This document shows, piece after piece, positions 1 through 8,177 of a stretch of DNA of 64,000 nt. Under the pieces are notes generated by a model. That model saw only the letters and a program-made list of their open reading frames with translations. It ran no database searches and was not told the DNA's origin. Numbering within the stretch: the first letter of the stretch is position 1; each line of letters begins with the position of its first letter. Location of the stretch: assembly GCF_900115125.1 (NCBI RefSeq), contig NZ_FOVJ01000003.1:186001-250000 (forward strand). Reading direction: 5' to 3'. The stretch comes from Nitrosospira briensis. Its GTDB lineage: Bacteria > Pseudomonadota > Gammaproteobacteria > Burkholderiales > Nitrosomonadaceae. Made by a program: the position numbers and the translations under genes.

Positions 1-696
1 GTCGTTAAGGATTTTGACAGCGCGACTTTTGTTTCCGAGACAGAAGCCGATCTATTCAGGCGGCTCGTGCCGGACGCTGCAACAAAAGTAACCTATTTCA
101 ATAACGGCGTGGACGCTGATTATTTTTCGCCGCAGAATAGTTACGCTAATCCCTACCCGGCCGGTACAAACACGCTGATCTTCGTGGGAGCCATGGATTA
201 TTGGGCCAACATCGATGCTGTAGTATGGTTTTCGCGCAGCGTCTTTCCGGCCATTCGCGCCCAGTCGCCCGGGCTTGAGTTTTATATTGTCGGCGCCCGT
301 CCAACCGCAGCGGTGCTGGCCTTGTCGAGCCTCCCTGGTGTCACCGTAACCGGTTCGGTGCCGGACGTCCGGCCCTATCTGACTTACGCAGCCCTGGCTG
401 TGGCGCCGCTCCGCATCGCCCGCGGAATACAGAATAAGGTGTTGGAAGCCATGGCAATGGAAAAGATCGTCATCGCTTCTCCCCAGGCGATGGAGGGAAT
501 AAACGCCTTCCCCGGTCAGGAACTGGTGGTGGCTAACGACGCAGGCGATTTTATTCGCCGCATCATAACGCTGCTTCAGGACGTACCACACCATGCAATC
601 GGCCATGCTGCGCGGGCGCGGGTCCTGGATGATTACAGCTGGAATAAAAGCCTTGGGCAAATCGACGTGCTCCTGTTACAGCCAGAGGCAAGTTGA
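1..696 (+). CDS. XrtA-associated sugar transferase, C-terminal part (GT4 family)
   Basis: The gene enters from the left edge; the frame is open from base 1, so the true start lies upstream and only about 231 residues are present. The visible part is the C-terminal Rossmann half of a GT-B glycosyltransferase. It has an NNGVD segment typical of the interdomain linker, an FVGAMDYWANIDAV segment at the start of the nucleotide-sugar half, and a late glutamate-bearing KVLEAMAMEK segment that matches the donor-binding EX7E region. The position just before exosortase A and the sequence style fit the first sugar transferase of PEP-CTERM/exosortase systems (TIGR03087-like, stp1). It probably adds a sugar to an exopolysaccharide or exported glycoconjugate on the cytoplasmic face. 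The family call is from motifs and context; the acceptor is unknown. Confidence 0.8.
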   Translation, partial: VVKDFDSATFVSETEADLFRRLVPDAATKVTYFNNGVDADYFSPQNSYANPYPAGTNTLIFVGAMDYWANIDAVVWFSRSVFPAIRAQSPGLEFYIVGARPTAAVLALSSLPGVTVTGSVPDVRPYLTYAALAVAPLRIARGIQNKVLEAMAMEKIVIASPQAMEGINAFPGQELVVANDAGDFIRRIITLLQDVPHHAIGHAARARVLDDYSWNKSLGQIDVLLLQPEAS

Positions 697-754
697 TCAA
701 CCAGGATTGATAAAACGTGCAAAACAGATTTTCAGCTGCCGGAAATAACAGGGT

Positions 755-2353
755 ATGAATGCGCAAATGCCGCAAAAAATTGTGGATGATGCGCCGGTAG
801 CGATAGACCAGCAAAAGGTGAAGATGGTCACGCTGCTCACACTCGCGACCGTCGCGGTAATCCTGATCGCCTACCATGAAACCACCTGGTCCATGGTTTC
901 GATCTGGAACCGGTCCGAAACATTTGCCCATGGTTTTCTAATTTTTCCGTTCAGTGCCTACCTTATATGGGTACGACGCAAGCATCTCGGCAAGCTTTCT
1001 TCTCAGCCAAACTTCCTGGCTCTGCTGGCGCTTGGTGGCCTGGGTTTTTGCTGGTTGCTGGCGACCCTTTCCAGTGTTCAGGTATTTGCACAATTTTTCC
1101 TGATTGCAATGATTCCTGCCACGGTCTGGGCGATTTGGGGGAACCGGATGGTGCGGGCGCTTGCCTTTCCGTTGACTTATCTCCTGCTTGCGGTACCTTT
1201 TGGTGACGGGTTGATCCTGCCCCTGATAGACTTTACCGCTGATTTTACCGTAACGGCACTTCAGTGGACCGGCATTCCTGTTTATCGCGAAGGTAATTTC
1301 TTTTCCATTCCGAGCGGAAATTGGTCTGTAGTGGAAGCATGCAGCGGCCTGCGCTACCTGATCGCATCTTTCACACTGGGTACGCTTTACGCCTACCTGA
1401 CATATCGGAGTTTGAGTCGCCGCGCGGGGTTTATTGCAATGTCGGTGATTGTGCCCATCATTGCCAATGGTGTTCGGGCCTACCTGATTGTTATGACCGG
1501 GCACCTGAGCGACATGCAGATGGCTGTTGGCATCGATCATCTGATCTATGGCTGGATATTCTTTGGCTTCGTGATGTTGTTGTTATTCTGGATAGGCTCC
1601 TTCTGGCGCGAGGATGACGAGGAGTTCGATAGCAGTAGCACCGGTGTTGCAGCCGGGTTGCAGCCTGAAGCTGAGTTCAATTCGGACAAGGCGCCATTGA
1701 AGAGCACGGTTTCCGCCGCTGGCGCCGTCCTTGCTGTTGCCTTCATTTGGCCTGTATACGCCAGTTACCTGGAGCGCGAGTATTCCGGTGCCACGGACCC
1801 GGCATCGGGGATCGAAGTCCCCCGCCGACGTGGAGAATGGGAGCCCGGCGCGAGCCTTGTCTCTGACTGGAAGCCTGAATATACAGGTGCCACTGCCCAG
1901 TTGCTGCAAAATTACCGGAACGGAAAAGGATCGGTGGATCTTCACATCAATTATTACCGCAATCAGCAGCAGGGAGCGGAGTTGATCAGCTCGCAAAACG
2001 TGCTGGTTGCGGAAACGGGGTCCCGCTGGCATAGCATCAAGCAGGAAGCACGCAGCGTCTCCCTTGGGCCACGGCAAGAGACAATAAACGAGAACCAGCT
2101 GCATTCCTCCTCTGCAAAGCTGCTTGTATGGCGGTGGTACTGGCTCGGCGACGAGAGCACCGCCAGTCCATACGTGGCGAAGTTCATTTTGGCCAGGAAC
2201 AAGCTCCTGCGCAGGAAAGATGACGGCGCAGAGATCCTTATCGTTGCCCATTACGAGGAGGCACCAGACGAAGCTGTTCCGGTACTTCAAAGCTTTGCTG
2301 GCGATATGACAACGGCTATAACGGACGTCCTTCGGAATGCAGGCGAGCGCTAG
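755..2353 (+). CDS. xrtA: Exosortase A with fused EpsI-type C-terminal domain
   Basis: This is a membrane cysteine transpeptidase that should recognise and cleave the C-terminal PEP-CTERM sorting signal of exported proteins. Residues about 25-300 hold eight or so hydrophobic segments. The catalytic triad expected for exosortases is visible: Cys196 in EACSGLRY, Arg241 in NGVRAYLIV and His262 in DHLIYGW. After an acidic linker at about residue 285, a further membrane segment and a soluble part (about 315-532) match the EpsI domain often encoded next to or fused with XrtA. At 532 residues it is far longer than a bare exosortase, which the fusion explains. The next gene starts 17 bases before its stop, so the two are co-transcribed. 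No PEP-CTERM substrate gene is seen in the window. Confidence 0.93.
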   Translation: MNAQMPQKIVDDAPVAIDQQKVKMVTLLTLATVAVILIAYHETTWSMVSIWNRSETFAHGFLIFPFSAYLIWVRRKHLGKLSSQPNFLALLALGGLGFCWLLATLSSVQVFAQFFLIAMIPATVWAIWGNRMVRALAFPLTYLLLAVPFGDGLILPLIDFTADFTVTALQWTGIPVYREGNFFSIPSGNWSVVEACSGLRYLIASFTLGTLYAYLTYRSLSRRAGFIAMSVIVPIIANGVRAYLIVMTGHLSDMQMAVGIDHLIYGWIFFGFVMLLLFWIGSFWREDDEEFDSSSTGVAAGLQPEAEFNSDKAPLKSTVSAAGAVLAVAFIWPVYASYLEREYSGATDPASGIEVPRRRGEWEPGASLVSDWKPEYTGATAQLLQNYRNGKGSVDLHINYYRNQQQGAELISSQNVLVAETGSRWHSIKQEARSVSLGPRQETINENQLHSSSAKLLVWRWYWLGDESTASPYVAKFILARNKLLRRKDDGAEILIVAHYEEAPDEAVPVLQSFAGDMTTAITDVLRNAGER

Positions 2354-3542
2354 CAATCAGCCAGTTGGGACAAAGCCCGTGGAAAGCGCGGTGCAGCCAC
2401 CCCTTATTGTTCATGTAATTCATCATCTCGGTGTTGGCGGTCTTGAAAACGGACTTGTAAACCTGATCAACCATATTCCACCCCAGCGTTACCGGCACGC
2501 CATCGTGTGTCTGAAAGGATACTCGGATTTCAGGCAACGCATCATCAGGGACAATGTAGAAATTGTGGCATTGCACAAGCGCGAGGGGCAGGATTTCAAT
2601 GTTTATCCTAATCTCTTCAAGACTTTGAGGCGACTGAAACCGGATATCGTGCATACCCGCAATCTGGGGACCATGGAGGGGCAGTTAATTGCTGTTCTCG
2701 CGGGAGCACGGGCACGAGTGCATGGGGAACACGGCAGGGACGTATTTGATCTGTACGGAAAAAATCGCAAATATAATCTGCTGCGAAAAGCAATCCGGCC
2801 TTTTGTGCATCACTTCATTGCTGTCAGCAAGGATCTCGAAGGGTGGCTCGTCAATACGGTGGGGGCTACGCCGGAACGCATCAACCAGATCTACAATGGC
2901 GTCGACAGCGTGCGCTTTCATCCGGGGGACGGTGAACGCGTTAGGGTGGCGGAGTTTGGAGAACCGCCGGAAGGGTTTTTTACGGAAAACACTTTCGTCA
3001 TTGGCAGTGTCGGTAGAATGACGGAAGTAAAAAATTTTCCCGGCCTGATCCGCGCTTTTCTGCTGCTGCTGAAAGAAGTGCCATTCGCTCGGGAACGATT
3101 TCGGCTTCTGGTCATTGGTGAAGGGAATTCCCGGCAGGTATGCCGGGACATGCTGCGCGAGGCCGGAGCAGAGGCGCTTGCCTGGTTTCCAGGCGAACGG
3201 GCGGACATTCCTGAACTGATGCGCGCGATGAACCTGTTTGTACTCCCCTCGTTGGGCGAGGGCATTTCGAACACGATCCTCGAAGCCATGTCCACCGCCT
3301 TACCGGTAATAGCCACGAGGGTCGGCGGAAATGTGGAACTTGTGAAGGCGGGGCATACGGGGACGCTGGTTCCGCCAGACGAGCCCGTCGCGATGGCGGG
3401 AGCGATATTGGAATATTATCGAAATCCGGATCTGATTGCCGGTCACGGCAGAGCGGCACGGGAGCAAATCGAGGCAAATTTCAGCCTGGACGCGATGACC
3501 CGGAACTATCTGCGAGTCTATGACAAGGCTTTATGCCTGTAG
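2337..3542 (+). CDS. XrtA-associated glycosyltransferase (GT4, stp2-like)
   Basis: A complete GT-B glycosyltransferase of 401 residues. The N-terminal half starts with a glycine-rich HHLGVGGLENGLVNL segment, the acceptor-side loop of GT4 enzymes. The C-terminal half has GSVGRMTEVKNFPGLI and the donor-binding EX7E-type segment SLGEGISNTILEAM. Placement directly after xrtA, with a 17-base overlap, fits the second PEP-CTERM-associated sugar transferase (TIGR03088-like). The role is most likely transfer of a hexose or aminosugar to a lipid-linked intermediate of the matrix polysaccharide that accompanies PEP-CTERM proteins. The substrate cannot be read from sequence. Confidence 0.88.
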   Translation: MQASASNQPVGTKPVESAVQPPLIVHVIHHLGVGGLENGLVNLINHIPPQRYRHAIVCLKGYSDFRQRIIRDNVEIVALHKREGQDFNVYPNLFKTLRRLKPDIVHTRNLGTMEGQLIAVLAGARARVHGEHGRDVFDLYGKNRKYNLLRKAIRPFVHHFIAVSKDLEGWLVNTVGATPERINQIYNGVDSVRFHPGDGERVRVAEFGEPPEGFFTENTFVIGSVGRMTEVKNFPGLIRAFLLLLKEVPFARERFRLLVIGEGNSRQVCRDMLREAGAEALAWFPGERADIPELMRAMNLFVLPSLGEGISNTILEAMSTALPVIATRVGGNVELVKAGHTGTLVPPDEPVAMAGAILEYYRNPDLIAGHGRAAREQIEANFSLDAMTRNYLRVYDKALCL

Positions 3543-3569
3543 TGCGCTGAACAAAGAGGAAAGAGCGGC

Positions 3570-5504
3570 ATGTGTGGGATCGTCGGATTATTTGATACTC
3601 ACGGGAAAAGAGAGATCGACCGGGAGTTGCTTGGGCGCATGAATCAGATTCAGATTCATCGGGGGCCAGATGAAGGAGAGCTCTATACAGAGGCAGGGGT
3701 AGGTTTCGGCCACCGCCGCCTTTCGATTATGGACGTCTCCAGCGGTCAGCAGCCGCTTTTCAACGAAGACGGCAGCGTAGTGGTCGTTTTTAACGGCGAG
3801 ATTTACAACTTTCAGGAGCTTGCCGGCGAGCTGGCCGCTCTGGGTCACACGTTTCGCACGCATTGCGATACCGAAGTCATTGTTCATGCCTGGGAAGAGT
3901 GGGGCGAAAATTGTGTCGATCGTTTCCGCGGCATGTTCGCGTTCGGTTTGTGGGATCGTAACCGGGAAGTCCTGTTTCTTGCGCGCGACCGGCTAGGTAT
4001 CAAACCGCTTTACTATAGCCTGCTTACAGATGGCATTCTCATTTTCGCTTCGGAGCTGAAGGCACTGCTGGCTCACCCGGATTTCCGGCGCGATCTGGAC
4101 CCGCTTGCTATCGAAGATTACTTTGCTTATGGCTATGTTCCCGAGCCAAGGACCATTTTCTCACAGGGTCTCAAACTGTCACCGGGGCATACCCTTACGC
4201 TTCATCATGGCCACCGGATGCCGCAACCGCGCCAGTATTGGGATGTGCCGTTTACCCCGCACGGCTGCACAAATGCGCAAGAGGCGCAGGAAGAACTGAT
4301 TGTCCGCTTGCGTGAATCGGTGAACATCCACCTCATGACCGAAGTTCCGCTGGGCGCTTTCCTGTCGGGTGGCGTCGACTCCAGCGCGGTGGTGGCAATG
4401 ATGTCCAATCTCACGCAAGAACCGGTTAATACGTGCTCCATCTCGTTTGGCGATCCTGCGTTCAATGAATCCCAATATGCGCAAAAAGTGGCTGACCGCT
4501 ACCACGCCCGACATAGTGTAGAGCAGGTGGACCAGGATGATTTCGGCCTGGTCGATAAGTTGGCCTCCCTGTACGACGAACCCTTCGCCGACAGTTCGGC
4601 CATGCCCACCTACCGGGTTTGCGAGTTAGCCAGGAAACGCGTCACGGTCGCGTTATCCGGCGATGGGGGTGATGAAAACCTTGCAGGATATCGCCGCTAC
4701 CGCTGGCACTTATATGAGGAACGGATGCGGTCCATCCTGCCGCTGGGACTTCGCAAGCCCCTGTTCGGCATGCTGGGCGGCCTCTATCCCAAGGCCGACT
4801 GGGCCCCAAAAGTTTTGCGTGCCAAATCCACTTTTGAAGCATTGGCGCGCGACTCCGCGGAAGGCTATTTTCATGGTGTTTCACTCATGAAGGACGGGAT
4901 GCGCCAGCGTCTGTTCAGCGATTCCTTCAAGCGCAGTCTCCAGGGATATCAAGCGGTGGAGGTGCTGCGCATGCACGCAACCAAATGCCCTGTCGAGGAC
5001 CCCCTGTCACGCGTGCAATACCTTGACATGAAAACTTATCTCGTGGGCGATATCCTCACCAAAGTGGACCGGGCGAGCATGGCGCATGCACTGGAAGTGC
5101 GCGTGCCGTTGCTGGACCATAAGCTGGTCGAATGGATATCCGGTCTTCCCGTCTCGCTCAAGCTGCGCGGGCATGAAGGCAAATATATATTCAAGAAGTC
5201 GCTGGAGCCCTATCTTCCGAACGACATACTTTATCGCGACAAAATGGGTTTCTCCGTACCGTTGGCAAGCTGGTTTCGCGGCCCGCTACGCCAGAAATTG
5301 ACCGATGCGCTGATGGGCCCGGTTTTGGCCGATACGGGAATCTTCAACAAGGCATTTCTAAAGGAAATGCTTGATCAGCATCAGTCGGGACGCCGTGACT
5401 ATAGCGCTTCCCTGTGGTCACTGCTAATGTTCGAATCGTTTCTGCGCAACGTGCTCCAGGCAGAGCAACCCCGTTCGCGCAGGAATGACCTGAAAGTGGC
5501 CTAG
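3570..5504 (+). CDS. XrtA-associated asparagine synthase-like amidotransferase
   Basis: A class II glutamine amidotransferase fused to an asparagine-synthetase domain, 644 residues. Met1 is followed by Cys2 (MCGIVGLF), the N-terminal nucleophile that hydrolyses glutamine. The glutaminase half covers about 1-210. The PP-loop SGGVDSS lies at 266-272 and binds ATP; a second ATP-site segment SGDGGDENLAGY follows. A GAGGAAAGAG-type ribosome site sits upstream of the ATG. It belongs to the asparagine synthase family, but in exosortase loci such proteins (TIGR03108-like) probably amidate a sugar acid or another glycan precursor and not free aspartate. That role is inferred from the neighbours. The gene is 27 bases after the sugar transferase and in the same operon. 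Confidence 0.9.
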   Translation: MCGIVGLFDTHGKREIDRELLGRMNQIQIHRGPDEGELYTEAGVGFGHRRLSIMDVSSGQQPLFNEDGSVVVVFNGEIYNFQELAGELAALGHTFRTHCDTEVIVHAWEEWGENCVDRFRGMFAFGLWDRNREVLFLARDRLGIKPLYYSLLTDGILIFASELKALLAHPDFRRDLDPLAIEDYFAYGYVPEPRTIFSQGLKLSPGHTLTLHHGHRMPQPRQYWDVPFTPHGCTNAQEAQEELIVRLRESVNIHLMTEVPLGAFLSGGVDSSAVVAMMSNLTQEPVNTCSISFGDPAFNESQYAQKVADRYHARHSVEQVDQDDFGLVDKLASLYDEPFADSSAMPTYRVCELARKRVTVALSGDGGDENLAGYRRYRWHLYEERMRSILPLGLRKPLFGMLGGLYPKADWAPKVLRAKSTFEALARDSAEGYFHGVSLMKDGMRQRLFSDSFKRSLQGYQAVEVLRMHATKCPVEDPLSRVQYLDMKTYLVGDILTKVDRASMAHALEVRVPLLDHKLVEWISGLPVSLKLRGHEGKYIFKKSLEPYLPNDILYRDKMGFSVPLASWFRGPLRQKLTDALMGPVLADTGIFNKAFLKEMLDQHQSGRRDYSASLWSLLMFESFLRNVLQAEQPRSRRNDLKVA

Positions 5505-5506
5505 CA

Positions 5507-5659
5507 ATGTATAACCATAACTTCGGAAACAACAAGGCGGCGCCCGGCGGCGAAGGTCACTGCGGCATATGCAGCCGTCATCGTCCTGAAAAGACGCCGA
5601 AACCCACAAGCGATAGTTGTGTGAAGGTATCGCCTGAAACTCTGCAAGGCGGCGAATGA
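5507..5659 (+). CDS. Possible 50-residue CxxC peptide
   Basis: A short ORF that begins two bases after the amidotransferase stop and ends by an ATGA overlap with the next gene, a layout typical of translational coupling. It encodes 50 residues, rich in Gly, Asn, Lys and Pro, with a HCGICSRH segment (CxxC) and a third Cys at residue 38. I do not recognise it. The ribosome site is poor. It could be a real small protein, perhaps metal-binding, or just a leader that couples translation of the deacetylase. It otherwise fills a 151-base gap inside an operon whose other gaps are under 30 bases. Confidence 0.3.
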   Translation: MYNHNFGNNKAAPGGEGHCGICSRHRPEKTPKPTSDSCVKVSPETLQGGE

Positions 5660-6618
5660 TAGATGTGTTTCTTACCGTTGACGTAGAGGTGTGGTGTGAC
5701 GGCTGGGACGACATTGATGCAAAATTCCCGAGCGCATTTCAACGATATATTTACGGCCACACCTCAAGAGGTGACTATGGTTTGCCATATCAACTGCATC
5801 AATTGCAGGAGTATGGCCTGACGGGAGTGTTCTTCGTCGAACCGCTTTTCTCAACCCGGTTCGGACTGGAACCGTTATCTGAAATCATAAGCCTGGTGCA
5901 GGAAAGAGGCCATGAAATACAGCTTCACCTGCATACCGAATGGGTTGACGAATCAAGCGTACCGCTGCTCGACAACATCACCGGCAAAAAGCAGTTCTTG
6001 CGTTACTTTTCCCTGGAAGAACAAACGATCCTGATCCGGACGGGCATGAAGTTGATTGAATCAGCCGGGGGGCGAAATGTGAACGCCTTTAGGGCAGGAA
6101 GCTTCGGCTTCAATAGGGAAACGCTATTGGCACTTGCCACGAATCGAATCACTTTCGATAGCAGCTACAACGCGAGCATGTTTGGCCTGGACAGCGGAGT
6201 CAGCCCGGAGATTCCACTGGTGGAGCCCGTCAAATGCGAAGGCGTTTACGAGTATCCCATGACCGTATTCGATGGCGGGACGGGTTCGCTGAGGCATGTG
6301 CAGCTGACGGCATGTTCTTCCCGGGAAATGGAAAGCCTGCTCTGGCAAGCACTGGAATCGGGGCGTAAAGCTTTCGTTATCCTTTCTCACAATTTCGAGT
6401 TGCTCAATAGCGCCATGAATCGGCCGGACGATATCGTGGTAGCTCGCTTTCGCAAACTCTGCGCTTTTCTGGATCGCCATAGGGATTGCTTTCGCGTCCG
6501 GGGTTTTCGCGGTTTGACGCCCCTGCCGGTGCTTACACAACCTGCTCCTCTCACTTCTCCGATTTGGAGAACGGGGCTCAGAATGCTGGAACAGGGTTTA
6601 CGGCGGAGATTGCGTTGA
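5656..6618 (+). CDS. Polysaccharide deacetylase-like protein
   Basis: A 320-residue protein with the layout of a carbohydrate-esterase-4/NodB-like fold. The N-terminal strand LTVDVEVW carries the Asp-x-Glu that replaces the usual Asp-Asp catalytic and metal pair. An HLHTEW segment near residue 95 supplies the His-x-His metal ligands. FRAGSFGFN matches the conserved RxGxx motif, and LSHNFELL near residue 243 supplies the late histidine. It should act on an N-acetylated or O-acetylated glycan, probably the exopolysaccharide of this locus. No signal peptide is visible, which suggests action on cytoplasmic, lipid-linked precursors. It is not the standard XrtA-associated deacetylase with a DVEDYFQ-type start, so treat the substrate as unknown. 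Confidence 0.75.
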   Translation: MIDVFLTVDVEVWCDGWDDIDAKFPSAFQRYIYGHTSRGDYGLPYQLHQLQEYGLTGVFFVEPLFSTRFGLEPLSEIISLVQERGHEIQLHLHTEWVDESSVPLLDNITGKKQFLRYFSLEEQTILIRTGMKLIESAGGRNVNAFRAGSFGFNRETLLALATNRITFDSSYNASMFGLDSGVSPEIPLVEPVKCEGVYEYPMTVFDGGTGSLRHVQLTACSSREMESLLWQALESGRKAFVILSHNFELLNSAMNRPDDIVVARFRKLCAFLDRHRDCFRVRGFRGLTPLPVLTQPAPLTSPIWRTGLRMLEQGLRRRLR

Positions 6619-7556
6619 ACGAAACGTGGCATTATCAACAGGTGCCTTTGAAAATACAGCTTGGCGACAAGATCCTGTGGGCGCCCAGGTTGTGGCTACA
6701 GGTTAGGGAAGCAGGGCTTGACGATGAAGTTCCGCCAGTGGCGGAGCCGATACCGCCCGCTAATCCTCTTCAGGTTGATAGTCAGGGCTTTCTGATAAGA
6801 TCGCTGCGCGTTATCGGCAAGCAGCCGACACTGCGAAGGCAGGGCGACTACCTCTGCTATATACCTTCGCAATATTCCCGCTATTACATTGACATGTGTC
6901 AGTCATTTGAGGAGTACAAGAGCAAGTTTTCTTCCAAGACACGCTCCACCCTCAATCGCAAGGTCAGGAAGTATGCCGAACATTGTGGCGGAAATATTTC
7001 ATGGAAGGTTTATAAGTCCCCGGGTGAGATGGCCGAGTTCTTTGGATTGGCTCGCGCTGTTTCCCGGATAACTTATCAGGAAAAATTGCTCGACGCAGGC
7101 TTGCCTGATTCGGAAGAGTTTCGCCGGCAAATGGAGCAACTTGCTCAACAGGGATGCGTACGTGGATTTATTCTATTTTATAAAAATCAGCCAGTTTCCT
7201 ATCTTTACTGCCCAATTTCCAACGGTGTCCTGATCTATGCATTCCTTGGTTATGATCCTGGCCACATGAGTTTTTCAGTAGGAACTGTTCTGCAATGGCT
7301 CGCTCTCGAGTACTTGTTCGATGAAAATATTTTCCGCTTTTTTGATTTCACGGAGGGGCAATCAGAGCATAAGAAGCTATTTTCGACTCACAGCATTCAA
7401 TGTGCCAACGTTTTCTTTCTACGCAAAAGCGCGAGCAACCTTTTACTCGTGCGTGGCCGCGAGTTAGTCGATCGCTTGGGGCAAGTGGCGGGCGAAGCAC
7501 TCGACCGGTTGGGTATGAAAACGTCGGTGAAGAGGCTGATGCGATTCGGCGGATAA
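6615..7556 (+). CDS. FemAB/GNAT-like acyltransferase
   Basis: The preferred start is the TTG at 6615, which overlaps the previous stop as TTGA and has GGAG six bases upstream; the first ATG at 6486 would overlap the deacetylase by 133 bases. This gives 313 residues. The protein resembles the FemAB-like/BioF2 acetyltransferase fold (Acetyltransf_6). It has an SSKTRSTLNRKVRKYAE region, a core FILFYKNQPVSYLYCP strand-turn-strand, and FDFTEGQSEHKKLFST, the conserved late segment of this family. In exosortase loci such proteins are thought to modify the glycan or a lipid carrier with an acyl or aminoacyl group. The donor and acceptor are not known. Confidence 0.8.
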   Translation: MNETWHYQQVPLKIQLGDKILWAPRLWLQVREAGLDDEVPPVAEPIPPANPLQVDSQGFLIRSLRVIGKQPTLRRQGDYLCYIPSQYSRYYIDMCQSFEEYKSKFSSKTRSTLNRKVRKYAEHCGGNISWKVYKSPGEMAEFFGLARAVSRITYQEKLLDAGLPDSEEFRRQMEQLAQQGCVRGFILFYKNQPVSYLYCPISNGVLIYAFLGYDPGHMSFSVGTVLQWLALEYLFDENIFRFFDFTEGQSEHKKLFSTHSIQCANVFFLRKSASNLLLVRGRELVDRLGQVAGEALDRLGMKTSVKRLMRFGG

Positions 7557-7568
7557 ATTACTACAAGC

Positions 7569-8147
7569 ATGATGAATCCCAAACGCTTAGCCCGGCTATT
7601 GTTTCGGGAGTATTCCATCTATTCCATCTACGGATATTCTGGTGGAAACGCGGCATACGCAGATGAGGCAGGACCACTCACTGCCGAGCTCCGGTTTCAG
7701 GCGGTAACAAAGAGTGAAATAGACAACTCAAGGAACGAGCTGATTGTTCAACAAGCGTGGTATCACGGCGAGGGCGCTCATGCGTACGCTTGCCTTAAAG
7801 ATTCCGAAATCGTGGGCTTATGTTTTTTTTGGCATGGAGAGCGTTACAGGAAAAGGAATTTTTGGCCGCTGGCCGAGGCGGAAGCTAAGCTCGTGCAAAT
7901 GGTCGTACTTCCGGAAATGCGCGGACGGGGTATTGCCCGGAGCCTCATAAAATTTGCTACCCGGGAAATGTCTCGACAAGGGTTCAAGCATATGTATGCG
8001 CGCATTTGGTGGTCGAATACGCCATCCTTACGCGCTTTTAAACATGCTGGATGGAAGCGGATCGCAACGGTAATCGAGATTTCCATTTTTCGATGGGATA
8101 AACCCCTCAGGCTGAAGCTCATGAGCATGTCTTCGCAAGGAAAATAG
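7569..8147 (+). CDS. GNAT family N-acetyltransferase
   Basis: A 192-residue protein with clear GNAT motif A: VQMVVLPEMRGRGIARSLI contains the R/Q-x-x-G-x-G/A acetyl-CoA pyrophosphate loop. Motif B follows in NTPSLRAFKHAGWKRI. It starts 12 bases after the FemAB-like gene and is the last plus-strand gene of the XrtA block, so it probably acetylates a sugar amine or a protein of the same pathway. Two in-frame ATG codons (7569 and 7572) are possible starts. Confidence 0.82.
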   Translation: MMNPKRLARLLFREYSIYSIYGYSGGNAAYADEAGPLTAELRFQAVTKSEIDNSRNELIVQQAWYHGEGAHAYACLKDSEIVGLCFFWHGERYRKRNFWPLAEAEAKLVQMVVLPEMRGRGIARSLIKFATREMSRQGFKHMYARIWWSNTPSLRAFKHAGWKRIATVIEISIFRWDKPLRLKLMSMSSQGK

Positions 8148-8177
8148 CGGACATGTCCGGCTCCGATCGCACTGTAT

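Noticed and set aside
6486-6614. Longer N-terminus of the FemAB-like protein from an ATG at 6486
   Set aside because: It would overlap the deacetylase gene by 133 bases; the TTG at 6615 has a good ribosome site and a TTGA overlap.
8148-8159. 12-base perfect palindrome CGGACATGTCCG between convergent genes
   Set aside because: Short, no T-run follows, and such palindromes occur by chance; not called a terminator or operator.
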